Positions 34,654 through 43,156 are shown, counted from the first letter of the stretch. The stretch: 64,000 bases of DNA from PRS1 sp965250265 (GCA_965250265.1 CBDFNO010000013.1:372001-436000), one strand, 5' to 3'. Notes: generated by a model not told the origin, from the sequence alone. Translations and numbers: made by a program.

Positions 34654-35478
34654 ATGAAACAATATTTAGACCTTGTAAAACACGTTATAGAAAACGGAAA
34701 CAAAAAAAGCGACCGTACAGGAACAGGAACTAAAAGTGTGTTTGGACACCAAATGCGTTTCGATTTAAGTAAAGGATTCCCAATGGTTACTACAAAAAAA
34801 TTACATTTAAAATCTATAATATACGAGCTACTTTGGTTTTTAAAAGGCGATACTAATATTAACTATTTAACCGAAAATGGCGTACGTATATGGAATAGTT
34901 GGGCTGACGAGAATGGAGATTTAGGTCCAGTTTACGGAAAACAATGGCGTAACTGGAATGACGATGATATTGACCAAATAAAAGATCTTATCCATGCACT
35001 GAAAAACAATCCTGATAGTAGAAGAATGATTGTATCTGCATGGAATCCTTCAGTATTGCCGGACACATCAATATCGTTTAGTGAGAATGTTGCCAATGGT
35101 AAAGCAGCTTTACCTCCATGTCATGCGTTTTTCCAATTTTATGTTGCTGACGGAAAATTATCCTGTCAACTATACCAACGAAGTGCAGATGTTTTTTTAG
35201 GAGTTCCTTTTAATATAGCATCATATGCTTTATTTACTATGATGATAGCGCAAGTTTGTGGATATCAAGCTGGAGAATTTATCCATACTTTGGGAGACAC
35301 TCATATTTATAATAATCATTTTGAGCAATTAGAATTACAACTATCTCGTGATTTAAAACCGTTACCAAAAATGATTTTAAATCCAGAGATAAAAGATATT
35401 TTCGATTTTGAGTTTGATGATTTTAATTTAATAGATTATGATCCGCATCCAAATATTAAAGGTGCAATAGCAGTTTAA
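34654..35478 (+). CDS. thyA: Thymidylate synthase
   Basis: 274 residues, close to the E. coli enzyme length. Contains KKSDRTGTGTKSVFG, the Trp-rich WNSWADENGDLGPVYGKQWR segment, RRMIVSAWNPSVL, the nucleophile Cys156 in LPPCHAFFQFY, and the dUMP-site RSADVFLGVPFNIASYA and GDTHIYNNH. It methylates dUMP to dTMP with methylene-tetrahydrofolate. 2 bp after its stop begins a DHFR fusion gene, the enzyme that recycles the dihydrofolate product. Confidence 0.97.
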   Translation: MKQYLDLVKHVIENGNKKSDRTGTGTKSVFGHQMRFDLSKGFPMVTTKKLHLKSIIYELLWFLKGDTNINYLTENGVRIWNSWADENGDLGPVYGKQWRNWNDDDIDQIKDLIHALKNNPDSRRMIVSAWNPSVLPDTSISFSENVANGKAALPPCHAFFQFYVADGKLSCQLYQRSADVFLGVPFNIASYALFTMMIAQVCGYQAGEFIHTLGDTHIYNNHFEQLELQLSRDLKPLPKMILNPEIKDIFDFEFDDFNLIDYDPHPNIKGAIAV

Positions 35479-35480
35479 TT

Positions 35481-36368
35481 ATGTTTAACAAAAAGAAAGA
35501 CATACAACAAATTGATAAAGGGCAATTGGAATTAATCCAAAATGCACAAAAACGAGTGAAGCAAAAAAAACGTTTGTATATACACTTTGTCATTTTCTTG
35601 ATAGGTTCTATTCTTTTAATTCTTGCAAATGTCATTTTCGGTATTGGTAAAGATGTGACTCTTTTCGGTATCAATTGGTTTGTTTATGCCATTTTTATTT
35701 GGCTGTTTTTACTTTTATATCATACTTTTAATGTATTTGTAACTCATAAATTCATGGGGAAAGAATGGGAACAAAAACAATTAGAGAAATTAGTTTTACA
35801 GCAACAACAACGTGTTGATAAACTGAAAGAAGAAACAAATAATCCCCAAACTGAAAACTCTTCAGAAGTAAAAAAAAACTCTAAACTTACCATAATAGTT
35901 GCAGCAGGAGAAAATGATACTATTGGTAAAGACAATAAATTAATTTGGCATTTAAGTGACGATCTAAAACGTTTTAAATCACTTACTAATGGGCATCATA
36001 TTATTATGGGTCGTAAAACCTTTGAGAGTTTACAAAAACCTTTACCAAATAGAACTCATGTTGTTATTACAAGACAACATGATTATCAAGTTCCTGAAGG
36101 AGTTATTATAGTAAATTCTCTTGAAAAAGCTATTAACACTGCTAATAAAGACTCACAGCCATTTATTATTGGAGGAGGCGAAATCTATAAACAAGCAATG
36201 ACTTTAGCCAATAAAATAGAGATCACTCGCGTACACGAAAATTTTGAAGCTGATACATTCTTTCCAAAAATTGATCCTACAATTTGGGAAGAAACCAATA
36301 ATACTTTTCATGAAAAAGATGATAACCATAAACATGCTTTTTCTTTCTTGACCTATGTAAAGAAATAA
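35481..36368 (+). CDS. folA: 2TM-domain protein fused to dihydrofolate reductase
   Basis: 295 residues. Residues 1-100 are a 2TM domain (helices about 33-53 and 63-86, IHFVIFLIGSILLILANVIF and FVYAIFIWLFLLLYHTFNVF), followed by a Lys/Gln-rich linker (about 95-130). DHFR starts at about 134 without its own Met: LTIIVAAGENDTIGKDNKLI, WHLSDDLKRFK with the catalytic acid Asp, IIMGRKTFESL and IIGGGEIYKQA are all intact. The two units share one uninterrupted frame and no ATG lies near the DHFR junction, so the fusion appears real and would tether DHFR to the inner membrane. Normally these are separate adjacent genes. Directly follows thyA. Confidence 0.9.
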   Translation: MFNKKKDIQQIDKGQLELIQNAQKRVKQKKRLYIHFVIFLIGSILLILANVIFGIGKDVTLFGINWFVYAIFIWLFLLLYHTFNVFVTHKFMGKEWEQKQLEKLVLQQQQRVDKLKEETNNPQTENSSEVKKNSKLTIIVAAGENDTIGKDNKLIWHLSDDLKRFKSLTNGHHIIMGRKTFESLQKPLPNRTHVVITRQHDYQVPEGVIIVNSLEKAINTANKDSQPFIIGGGEIYKQAMTLANKIEITRVHENFEADTFFPKIDPTIWEETNNTFHEKDDNHKHAFSFLTYVKK

Positions 36369-36447
36369 TCCTTCTATTTGATTTTTTAAGTTAAAACGAC
36401 TAACTTTCAGGAGTTCAATAGTCATATTTTTTAATACTATCACTCTT

Positions 36448-38124
36448 ATGAAATCAATGAAACTCATTTATCTATTTATCCTCGTTTTATGTGGACGCTC
36501 TTCCCCAGAATCCTACGATATTTTAATTAAGAACGGTCAAATAATTGATGGTTCAGGCAAAGCATCCTATACAGGAGATGTTGGGATTAATGCGGACACT
36601 ATTGCTGCAATAGGCAATCTTAACGCAAAAGGTAATTTAGAAATAGACGCAACTGGATTGGTAGTTGCTCCAGGATTTATAAATATGTTGAGTTGGGCAA
36701 CAGAGTCACTTATAGAAGACGGTAGATCACAAGGAGATATTCGTCAAGGTGTTACTTTGGAAGTTTTTGGCGAGGGTTGGTCTATGGGACCACTTACAGA
36801 ACCTGTAAAAAAGCAAGCTCAAAAAAATCAAGATGATATTAAATTTGAAATAGAATGGACAACACTTGCAGAATACCTTCAGTTTTTAGTAGATAAAGGC
36901 ATTTCTCCAAATGTTGCTTCATTTGTAGGAGCAACAACATTACGGATTAATACTGTTGGTTTTGAGGATAGAGATGCAACAGAAAAAGAACTTGATTCTA
37001 TGCGATTTATGGTAAGAGAAGCCATGGAAGAAGGTGCTTTAGGAGTCGGTTCTTCTTTAATTTATGCTCCAGCTTTTTATTCCAGTACAGAAGAATTAAT
37101 AGAATTATGTAAAGTCGCTTCGGAGTATGACGGCATGTATATTTCTCATATGAGAAGTGAAGGAAATAGACTATTAGAAAGTTTGGATGAACTCATTACA
37201 ATTGCAAAAGAAGCAAACATAAATGCCGAAGTGTATCATCTTAAAATGAGCGGAAAAGAAAACTGGCATAAATTTGATGCAGTAGTTACAAAGATTGATT
37301 CTGCCAGAGCAGTTGGATTAGACATTACAACAGATATGTATAATTATATTGCAGGAGCAACAGGATTGGATGCTTCAATGCCTCCATGGGTTCAAGAAGG
37401 TGGTTACGATAAATGGGCTGAACGCTTACAAGATCCAGACATACGAAAACGTGTTTATACCGAAATGACCAATCCCACAGATGAATGGGAAAATTTAATG
37501 TATGCCGCAGGGTCTGCAGACAAACTATTATTAGTAGGTTTCAAAAATGATAGTTTAAAATATTTAACTGGTAAAACTCTTGCTGAAGTTGCTAAAATGC
37601 GAAATCTATCGCCTGAAGAAACTGCTATGGATTTAGTAATTCAAGATGGAAGTCGTGTTGGAACGGTTTATTTTTTAATGTCGGAAGAAAACGTAAAAAA
37701 GCAAATAGCTTTACCATATATGAGTTTTGGCTCTGATGCTGGATCGCAAGCTCCTGAAGGTGTTTTCCTGAAATCTAGTACCCATCCTCGTGCTTATGGA
37801 AATTTTTCCAGACTATTAGGTAAATATGTAAGAGATGAAAAAGTGATTACTTTAGAGGAAGCCATACGTAAGCTCACAAGCTTACCAGCAACCAATTTAA
37901 AGATCAAAAAACGTGGTGCATTGCAAACAGGTTTTTATGCAGATTTAGCTATTTTTAATCCAGAAGATATTCAAGATCATGCTACGTTTGATAAACCCCA
38001 GCAATATGCTACTGGCATGGTACATGTATTTGTAAATGGCTCACAAGTTTTAAAAGATGGTGAACATACTGGCGAATTACCGGGACAAGTAGTTAGAGGT
38101 CATGGATGGAAACCTAAAAATTAA
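36448..38124 (+). CDS. D-aminoacylase-type amidohydrolase lipoprotein lacking the HxH motif
   Basis: 558 residues. Signal with LVLC (Cys15), so a lipoprotein. The fold is that of the N-acyl-D-amino-acid deacylase family: NGQIIDGSGKASYTGDVGI, LVVAPGFI, and later H234 (ISHMRSEG), H264 (VYHLKMSG) and Asp430 (FGSDAG), plus the C-terminal GALQTGFYADLAIFNPEDI. However, where the family has the metal-binding HxH after PGFID this protein reads PGFINMLSWAT, and the usual metal Cys region is EVFGEGWSMGP. It may use a mononuclear site or have another role. A degenerate second copy of its 3' end lies at 39508, beyond the PHP gene. Confidence 0.88.
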   Translation: MKSMKLIYLFILVLCGRSSPESYDILIKNGQIIDGSGKASYTGDVGINADTIAAIGNLNAKGNLEIDATGLVVAPGFINMLSWATESLIEDGRSQGDIRQGVTLEVFGEGWSMGPLTEPVKKQAQKNQDDIKFEIEWTTLAEYLQFLVDKGISPNVASFVGATTLRINTVGFEDRDATEKELDSMRFMVREAMEEGALGVGSSLIYAPAFYSSTEELIELCKVASEYDGMYISHMRSEGNRLLESLDELITIAKEANINAEVYHLKMSGKENWHKFDAVVTKIDSARAVGLDITTDMYNYIAGATGLDASMPPWVQEGGYDKWAERLQDPDIRKRVYTEMTNPTDEWENLMYAAGSADKLLLVGFKNDSLKYLTGKTLAEVAKMRNLSPEETAMDLVIQDGSRVGTVYFLMSEENVKKQIALPYMSFGSDAGSQAPEGVFLKSSTHPRAYGNFSRLLGKYVRDEKVITLEEAIRKLTSLPATNLKIKKRGALQTGFYADLAIFNPEDIQDHATFDKPQQYATGMVHVFVNGSQVLKDGEHTGELPGQVVRGHGWKPKN

Positions 38125-38224
38125 TCAAAACTATTATCAAGGAAAAGTGTAGTGCTTAACCTTTTTAATAAAATGCAGCTAACGTCGTTTAACAATCCAA
38201 TTATTTAATTCTAAACTAATCGAA

Positions 38225-39436
38225 ATGAATTATTTAAAAACAGCTCTAATATTACTATGCTTTGTAGTAATTACAAGTTGCATTGATCAAAAATCAGTTT
38301 CTGAACAAAAATTAACATCACGATGGGTCAAGGGAAATCTCCACACACATTCCTATTGGAGTGATGGAGACGAATTCCCTGAAGTGATCGTGGATTGGTA
38401 TAAATCAAATGATTATCAATTTATTGCATTGTCCGATCATAACATATTGGCCCAAGACGATAAATGGAAAATAATTCCCGAGGATTTCATATATCAAAAA
38501 GCTTATAGAAACTATCTCGAAAACTATGGCTCTGATTGGGTTAATCATAAGACAGATTCATTAGGACAGATTCTAGTGAAACTAAAAACCTACGAGGAAT
38601 ATAAAGGACGTTTTGAAGAGGACGAGATATTCCTGATTATTCAATCTGAAGAGATCACTGACGGATTTGAAAATAATCCTATACACATGAATGTGACCAA
38701 TATTCAAGAAAAAATTATCCCACAAGGAGGCAATAGCGTATTGGAAGTTATTCAAAACAACCTTGATGAAGTGATCAGGCAAAGAGAAGAAACAAATACA
38801 TCTATGATTCCACATGTTAATCATCCAAACTATCAATATGGTGTAAGCCTTGATGATATGATTGCTTTGAGAGGTGAACGCTTTTTTGAAATATACAATG
38901 GTCATCCTGCAGTTCATAACCAAGGGGACTCTTCGCACGTGTCAACAGAAAAAATGTGGGATCTTATAAATATCGCTTATATAGAAAATGATAAACCAAT
39001 AATGTACGGACTTGCAACAGACGATTCCCACAATTATCATGTTAAAGGTAGCCAGTGGAGCAATGCAGGTAGAGGTTGGATCATGGTACAGACCGATTCA
39101 CTTACGCCAGCATCATTGATTGCTGCGATGGAAAAGGGTCAATTCTATGCTACCACTGGAGTTACACTTAAAAAGTTGCAGTTTGATAAGAATAAATTGT
39201 CTGTCGAAGTAATGCAGGAAACCGACATCAAATACAAAATATCATTTATCGGATGTAGGAAAGGGCGATCGGATCCTGAAGTATTTATGTCTATGGACGG
39301 AACCAAGGCCGATTTCGAATTAACAGATGATATTCTTTACGTAAGATGCAAAATTACCTCATCCAAACTACATAGTAACCCTATCGAAGCTTTAGTGTAC
39401 GAATTGGCATGGACACAACCAGTACTAAGAAAATAA
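38225..39436 (+). CDS. PHP-type metal-dependent phosphoesterase lipoprotein
   Basis: 403 residues with lipobox VITSC (Cys19). A PHP/histidinol-phosphatase-like metal site is visible: GNLHTHSYWSDGD (His40, His42, Asp47), LSDHN (Asp71-His72), HVNHPNY and the ATDDSHNYH pair. Predicted periplasm-side hydrolase for a phosphoester or related bond; substrate unknown. GC and codon use look slightly higher than the housekeeping neighbours. The gene is sandwiched between the intact D-aminoacylase gene and a decayed copy of that gene's 3' end, and has a TCGTTTAAC sequence 32 bp upstream, all signs of insertion. Confidence 0.85.
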   Translation: MNYLKTALILLCFVVITSCIDQKSVSEQKLTSRWVKGNLHTHSYWSDGDEFPEVIVDWYKSNDYQFIALSDHNILAQDDKWKIIPEDFIYQKAYRNYLENYGSDWVNHKTDSLGQILVKLKTYEEYKGRFEEDEIFLIIQSEEITDGFENNPIHMNVTNIQEKIIPQGGNSVLEVIQNNLDEVIRQREETNTSMIPHVNHPNYQYGVSLDDMIALRGERFFEIYNGHPAVHNQGDSSHVSTEKMWDLINIAYIENDKPIMYGLATDDSHNYHVKGSQWSNAGRGWIMVQTDSLTPASLIAAMEKGQFYATTGVTLKKLQFDKNKLSVEVMQETDIKYKISFIGCRKGRSDPEVFMSMDGTKADFELTDDILYVRCKITSSKLHSNPIEALVYELAWTQPVLRK

Positions 39437-39507
39437 TAGTTATGAGAATAATTATTAAACCTTACCTAGTTAGTGCTGCGGAAAATGAGTTTATTTCAAC
39501 ATTTTTA

Positions 39508-39621
39508 GCTGGGATGGTGTAAGTGTCGGTAAATGGCACACAAGTTTTAAAAGATGGTGAACATCCCGATGAATTACCAGAACAAGTAGTTAGAGGTCTT
39601 GGATGGAAAGGTGAGAAATAA
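39508..39621 (+). pseudogene. Duplicated 3' end of the D-aminoacylase gene
   Basis: Translates as AGMV-stop-VSVNGTQVLKDGEHPDELP..., then EQVVRGLGWKGEK and TAA, aligning with the last 36 residues of the 36448 gene (GMVHVFVNGSQVLKDGEHTG...). An in-frame TAA (39520-39522) replaces the His codon. Roughly 85 percent identical to the intact end. No start or upstream portion is present. Confidence 0.88.
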
Positions 39622-39715
39622 TTAGCTTGACTTTGTGAGAAAAAACAACTAACTTCGTTTAGCTATGACTAAACATAATTAAAACAATCTTTAGCCTAGC
39701 ATTATGTGCAATTAA
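39622..39715. repeat. Cassette left-boundary block D
   Basis: Contains TTGACTTT, then TTCGTTTAGC (39654-39663), CTATGACTAAACATAATT and TTAAAACAATCTTTAGCCTA (39679-39698), followed by GCATTATGTGCAATT. The last 20-mer is identical to block B. It lies 28-130 bp before the TIR gene. Confidence 0.8.
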
Positions 39716-39749
39716 GATTGATCTTTTACTTTTCAAATACGGAAACAAA

Positions 39750-41048
39750 ATGGACAAGGAAAGAATATTTATCAATTATAGAAGGGATGACACTGGGGAT
39801 ATTGCACCTTGGTTCTCCGACAGTTTGAAAGAACTGTTTGGAGAAAATAATGTATTCATTGATAATGAAAATATTCGAAAAGGAGAAAAATGGGTTGAAA
39901 AATTAAATTCAGCCTTAAATTCCTGCGAAGTATTGATTGTTTTGATAGGCAAAGATTGGCTTAGAACATATGATAAACATGGAAGGCGTAGGATAGACAA
40001 TGAAGAAGATTGGGTCAGAAACGAAATATCGTTTGCGTTAAATAACAGGAAAAAATTGCTGCCGATCATTTTTGGGAATAAAGAGTCAATCATACCTGAA
40101 GCGCTTCCTCCAGATATTTCTGAGATATGCGATTTTCAGAGCGTTGAATTTGACATCAGAAATAGGAAAAAGTATCATTTAACGCAAGTCATAAATGCCA
40201 TTAAAAACTTTGGTGTACCTTTTTTATCTAAAATTTCCAAGCAAGAGGAGCAGCGACTCAGTCACAATTCACTAACTCTAGATATCATTTTTGATGAAGA
40301 ATCAAGTTATTTTAAATTAACAAATTCAATAAAAGAAGTTGAATTATTCTTTGAACGATTGCTTCATTCTATTACTAACAAAAAAGACTATGAAATTGTA
40401 ATTAATATTGATAAAGAAACCGAATATTCTTCGAAATTAATTGAACTGTCGAATATAAATAAAGATCTTGAAACAGATAAAAATATTTTTGAATTAGAAA
40501 GACATATTGATTTTTTCAATAAATTTAAAAGAATTATTATTGATAAAATTGACATTCTCCTACAAATAGAAAGTCCTTCTTTTACAAAGAATCTAGATGA
40601 TTTAGAAGTCTACTCTAAAGTTTTAGAAAAACTTATTAGCATTCATGAAATTATCTATAGTGGAGTTTTTTCTTCAACTAATCGCAATAGAAAATCCAAA
40701 AAGAAGTTTGTTGCTTATACATATCTTTTGAAATTAGATGAAGAATTTAACTTTAAAACTGTTGATAAAAAATTTCCAATTCAATTTCAAATATTCCTTT
40801 CAGAATCTGAATTAGAAAATGCTTTTGAAAGAAATGGAGGAAATCAAAATCGAAAAGGTTTTTTTCTCAAGTTAAATCATGCGGTTTGTTGGAATTTAAA
40901 CAGTTTTTTCGATGAAGATTATATTAATTATCATATAATTCCATCCTTAGTTGAAGAGCTTTATAAAGTAAAACAAAAAAATTCTAATTTATTAAAACTA
41001 TACTCTACTTGGAAAAGAATATCTAATTATTATTTGGGTATTGGTTAA
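39750..41048 (+). CDS. TIR-domain protein, candidate defence NADase
   Basis: 432 residues, no signal peptide. Residues 1-135 form a TIR domain: RIFINYRRDDTGDIA (beta-A/box 1), NVFIDNENIRKGEKW, CEVLIVLIGKDWL (box 2 region), and WVRNEISFAL, where Glu92 occupies the position of the catalytic NAD-cleaving glutamate of bacterial TIRs. The C-terminal 290 residues are AT-rich, rich in Asn/Lys/Ile and helical, with no family I recognise; it may be a sensor. A single-gene unit bounded by block D and a palindromic right boundary, flanked by decayed 3' ends of two housekeeping genes. Solitary TIR genes in variable loci are often anti-phage systems; that role is inference. Confidence 0.82.
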   Translation: MDKERIFINYRRDDTGDIAPWFSDSLKELFGENNVFIDNENIRKGEKWVEKLNSALNSCEVLIVLIGKDWLRTYDKHGRRRIDNEEDWVRNEISFALNNRKKLLPIIFGNKESIIPEALPPDISEICDFQSVEFDIRNRKKYHLTQVINAIKNFGVPFLSKISKQEEQRLSHNSLTLDIIFDEESSYFKLTNSIKEVELFFERLLHSITNKKDYEIVINIDKETEYSSKLIELSNINKDLETDKNIFELERHIDFFNKFKRIIIDKIDILLQIESPSFTKNLDDLEVYSKVLEKLISIHEIIYSGVFSSTNRNRKSKKKFVAYTYLLKLDEEFNFKTVDKKFPIQFQIFLSESELENAFERNGGNQNRKGFFLKLNHAVCWNLNSFFDEDYINYHIIPSLVEELYKVKQKNSNLLKLYSTWKRISNYYLGIG

Positions 41049-41088
41049 ATTGATGTAGATATGAAAACTGTTACATATTTAAAAAGCC

Positions 41089-41160
41089 CATAACAATGTA
41101 TATGGTGAGTAGCTACCCTACTGGATGGCTACGACACCATACATTAACCAGTAAGCGAAA
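41089..41160. repeat. Cassette right-boundary palindrome D
   Basis: AATGTATATGGTG (41095-41107) pairs with CACCATACATT (41135-41145) with a two-base bulge; a nested GTAGC/GCTAC pair lies within. It ends AAGCGAAAC, a variant of the AAACGAAAC right end. Confidence 0.7.
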
Positions 41161-41257
41161 CGTTTTATTTACTTTACTCAAAATACGCTTTCATAGGCTG
41201 GAAATAGTGTTCATCCCAACTTTTAATATCGTGTTTGCCACTTTCAGGAACATTGCA
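41155..41257 (-). pseudogene. Duplicated 3' end of the SRPBCC gene
   Basis: About 100 bp aligned with 43252-43354. On the minus strand it reads VPESGKHDIKSWDEHYFQPM then KAYFE and a premature TAA, compared with VPESGEHYIKGWEEHYFQPM then KAYFEYSK in the intact gene. The similarity stops abruptly after GGAACATTGC. No 5' part of the gene is present. As with the intact gene, its 3' end directly abuts a CGAAAC boundary. Confidence 0.88.
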
Positions 41258-41280
41258 CAAAATAGCATAGAAATCTCCCT

Positions 41281-41310
41281 TCCCGATAATTATCGGGAGC
41301 TATCGGGATA
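41281..41310. repeat. TCCCGATA palindromic repeat
   Basis: TCCCGATAATTATCGGGA is a perfect 18-bp palindrome, followed after two bases by a third half-copy TATCGGGATA. This type of CCCGATA palindrome recurs between genes in Flavobacteria; it lies beyond the 3' end of the regulator gene and may serve as its terminator. Confidence 0.6.
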
Positions 41311-41329
41311 CTAGTTCACCATATAAAAT

Positions 41330-42199
41330 CTAAACATCCATAACAAGTTTATATCCTACACCACGAATATTTACGATTTTCACTTTTGAATCAAATTCTA
41401 GTTTCTTCCGCAATTTCGAAATGAACACATCCAGAGTTCTTCCAACATAATCACCTTCATCTCCCCAGACCATATTTAGAATAACCTCACGTTCAACGGT
41501 CTCGTTAGCTGCGTTATATAGTAAAAGTAGTAGATCGGCTTCTTTACTAGTTAGTTCTATTCTTTGTTGCTCAATTAAAAGCTCTGTATTCCGCTTGTCA
41601 AAATGGTATTCGCCTAAAGGAATCAAATTCGGATCGATCGTGGATCTATTCCTTTTCTTCCACATATAAATGATCACAACAGCCATTAGCACAAGCATGG
41701 TAACGATGATAATATAATTTACCCGACTTGACTCAGTAGTTGATCCGTTTGTGGATTCAACTGTCTCTATCAACGTGAACAAAAGACTATAACAGGATTT
41801 TGGTTGAATTCTTGTTTTGCAAGGGATGATGTCTGATTGTTCTAATTCGTCCATTTCAAAACTATAGACCACTTCCCCTGTTTCGCAGTTCTCTACTTCA
41901 ACGATATAGCTATTGGCCAATTCCGTTTCCTTAACAACACTATCAATGGTCGAGACGAGTTCCTCGGGGTTGAATTCAAATTCAGATTCGAATTGAATTC
42001 TATAACGATCATTTTCCTTTATAATAGGTAATACACGAGAGGTACTATCATTTGAACTAAGTAGGACTTGATGTCCAATCATTCGCAATGACACCTTAAT
42101 ATGCCTCTCGTCATGCGTATCTTGAGCATTACTTCTTGATATAAACAACAATATACTAACAAAAGTGAACGACGCGATTTTAAATTGTCTAAGGCTCAT
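41330..42199 (-). CDS. Membrane-bound winged-helix transcription regulator (periplasmic N-terminus, cytoplasmic OmpR-type DNA-binding domain)
   Basis: 289 residues. Signal/TM at 1-25 (SFTFVSILLFISRSNA-Q), an extracytoplasmic domain of about 130 residues with three Cys (VENCETGE, IPCKTR, KSCYSLL), a helix at about 163-179 (NYIIIVTMLVLMAVVIIYMW) and a C-terminal OmpR-type winged helix (about 195-289: IELTSKEADLLLLLYNAA, RTLDVFISKLRKKL, VNIRGVGYKLV). There is no receiver or kinase domain, so it is a one-component membrane regulator with topology opposite to ToxR. It is transcribed divergently from a secreted TonB_C-domain protein with 135 bp between the starts, a pairing I believe recurs in Flavobacteria; that protein is a likely target or ligand. 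Confidence 0.87.
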   Translation of the reverse strand: MSLRQFKIASFTFVSILLFISRSNAQDTHDERHIKVSLRMIGHQVLLSSNDSTSRVLPIIKENDRYRIQFESEFEFNPEELVSTIDSVVKETELANSYIVEVENCETGEVVYSFEMDELEQSDIIPCKTRIQPKSCYSLLFTLIETVESTNGSTTESSRVNYIIIVTMLVLMAVVIIYMWKKRNRSTIDPNLIPLGEYHFDKRNTELLIEQQRIELTSKEADLLLLLYNAANETVEREVILNMVWGDEGDYVGRTLDVFISKLRKKLEFDSKVKIVNIRGVGYKLVMDV

Positions 42200-42334
42200 T
42201 CTACAAATCTATTTGAATCTGTAACATATTAAGGATGTTTTACACAAAATTTACATTATTTTACATTTGATCTGGTTATTGAAGCAACCATTCGCAATAG
42301 ATTTGCTAGAAATTAATCATTAAATAATTCAGTT

Positions 42335-43135
42335 ATGAAAAAGAATATTATAATTTTTTGCGTCGTACTTACAACATTTAGTTTAACGGCTTTTGGTTTT
42401 ATGAACTGGGACGATTCAGTGACAGATAAGGTAGAAACATCAAGCAGTAGCATAGTGGCAATTAATAGGCAAATGGTAGAGGACTTTAACGTTAAGCCCT
42501 ATATTGACTTGGTTTACAATGTAGATTCCAGGTTTATGACCACCATTACTAAAGAGGATCTATACAAGGCAACATCTGTCCTTGATATTGTTCCTAAAAA
42601 AGCAGAAGGTTGGTGGGAAGCATCCTTTCAAGCCGTAACAGTTGCTGTCCTTCAAGACGGCGACGACATACGTGCAATGGGAGATGATAAGGTACTCAAT
42701 GCTGAACAAATCAAGCTTTTGCAGACCACTGATTATTCAACTGACTTTTATATTAAAGCTCGAGGTAAAAACAAACATCCTGAAACCGGAAAAATAGAAG
42801 ACTATGTGTATTACCTTACCATTATTCCGGAAAAAGAAGCTGAATACACAAGTGGTCATGATGCACTCATTGCATACCTCAAAGAAAACAGTAAAGAAAA
42901 AACGGCAATCATAAAACAGGATCAACTTAAACCTTGCAAGGTAAGTTTTACCATTACAAAAAAAGGGACTATCGCGAATGTTAAACTAACCTCAACATCG
43001 GGCTATCCTTCTGTGGATGAAGCATTAGTTGAACTAATTACCAATATGCCAGAAAAATGGGAACCAGCCGAAAACTCTAAAGGTGAAAAAGTTGATCAAG
43101 AACTAGTGTTTTCCTTTGGATTAATGGGTTGTTAA
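42335..43135 (+). CDS. Secreted protein with C-terminal TonB_C-like domain
   Basis: 266 residues. Signal peptide 1-21 (IIIFCVVLTTFSLTAFGFM). The last about 75 residues (VSFTITKKGTIANVKLTSTS, VDEALVELITNMPEKWEPAE, QELVFSFG) match the TonB C-terminal fold, but there is no proline-rich spacer or membrane-tethered TonB box arrangement as in a true TonB. Such proteins often pair with membrane signalling regulators in Bacteroidota. It diverges from the membrane winged-helix regulator gene. A hairpin terminator follows. Probably acts in the periplasm, possibly as ligand or feedback partner of that regulator (inference). Confidence 0.82.
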   Translation: MKKNIIIFCVVLTTFSLTAFGFMNWDDSVTDKVETSSSSIVAINRQMVEDFNVKPYIDLVYNVDSRFMTTITKEDLYKATSVLDIVPKKAEGWWEASFQAVTVAVLQDGDDIRAMGDDKVLNAEQIKLLQTTDYSTDFYIKARGKNKHPETGKIEDYVYYLTIIPEKEAEYTSGHDALIAYLKENSKEKTAIIKQDQLKPCKVSFTITKKGTIANVKLTSTSGYPSVDEALVELITNMPEKWEPAENSKGEKVDQELVFSFGLMGC

Positions 43136-43156
43136 ACACACTACTAATTGTATTTT

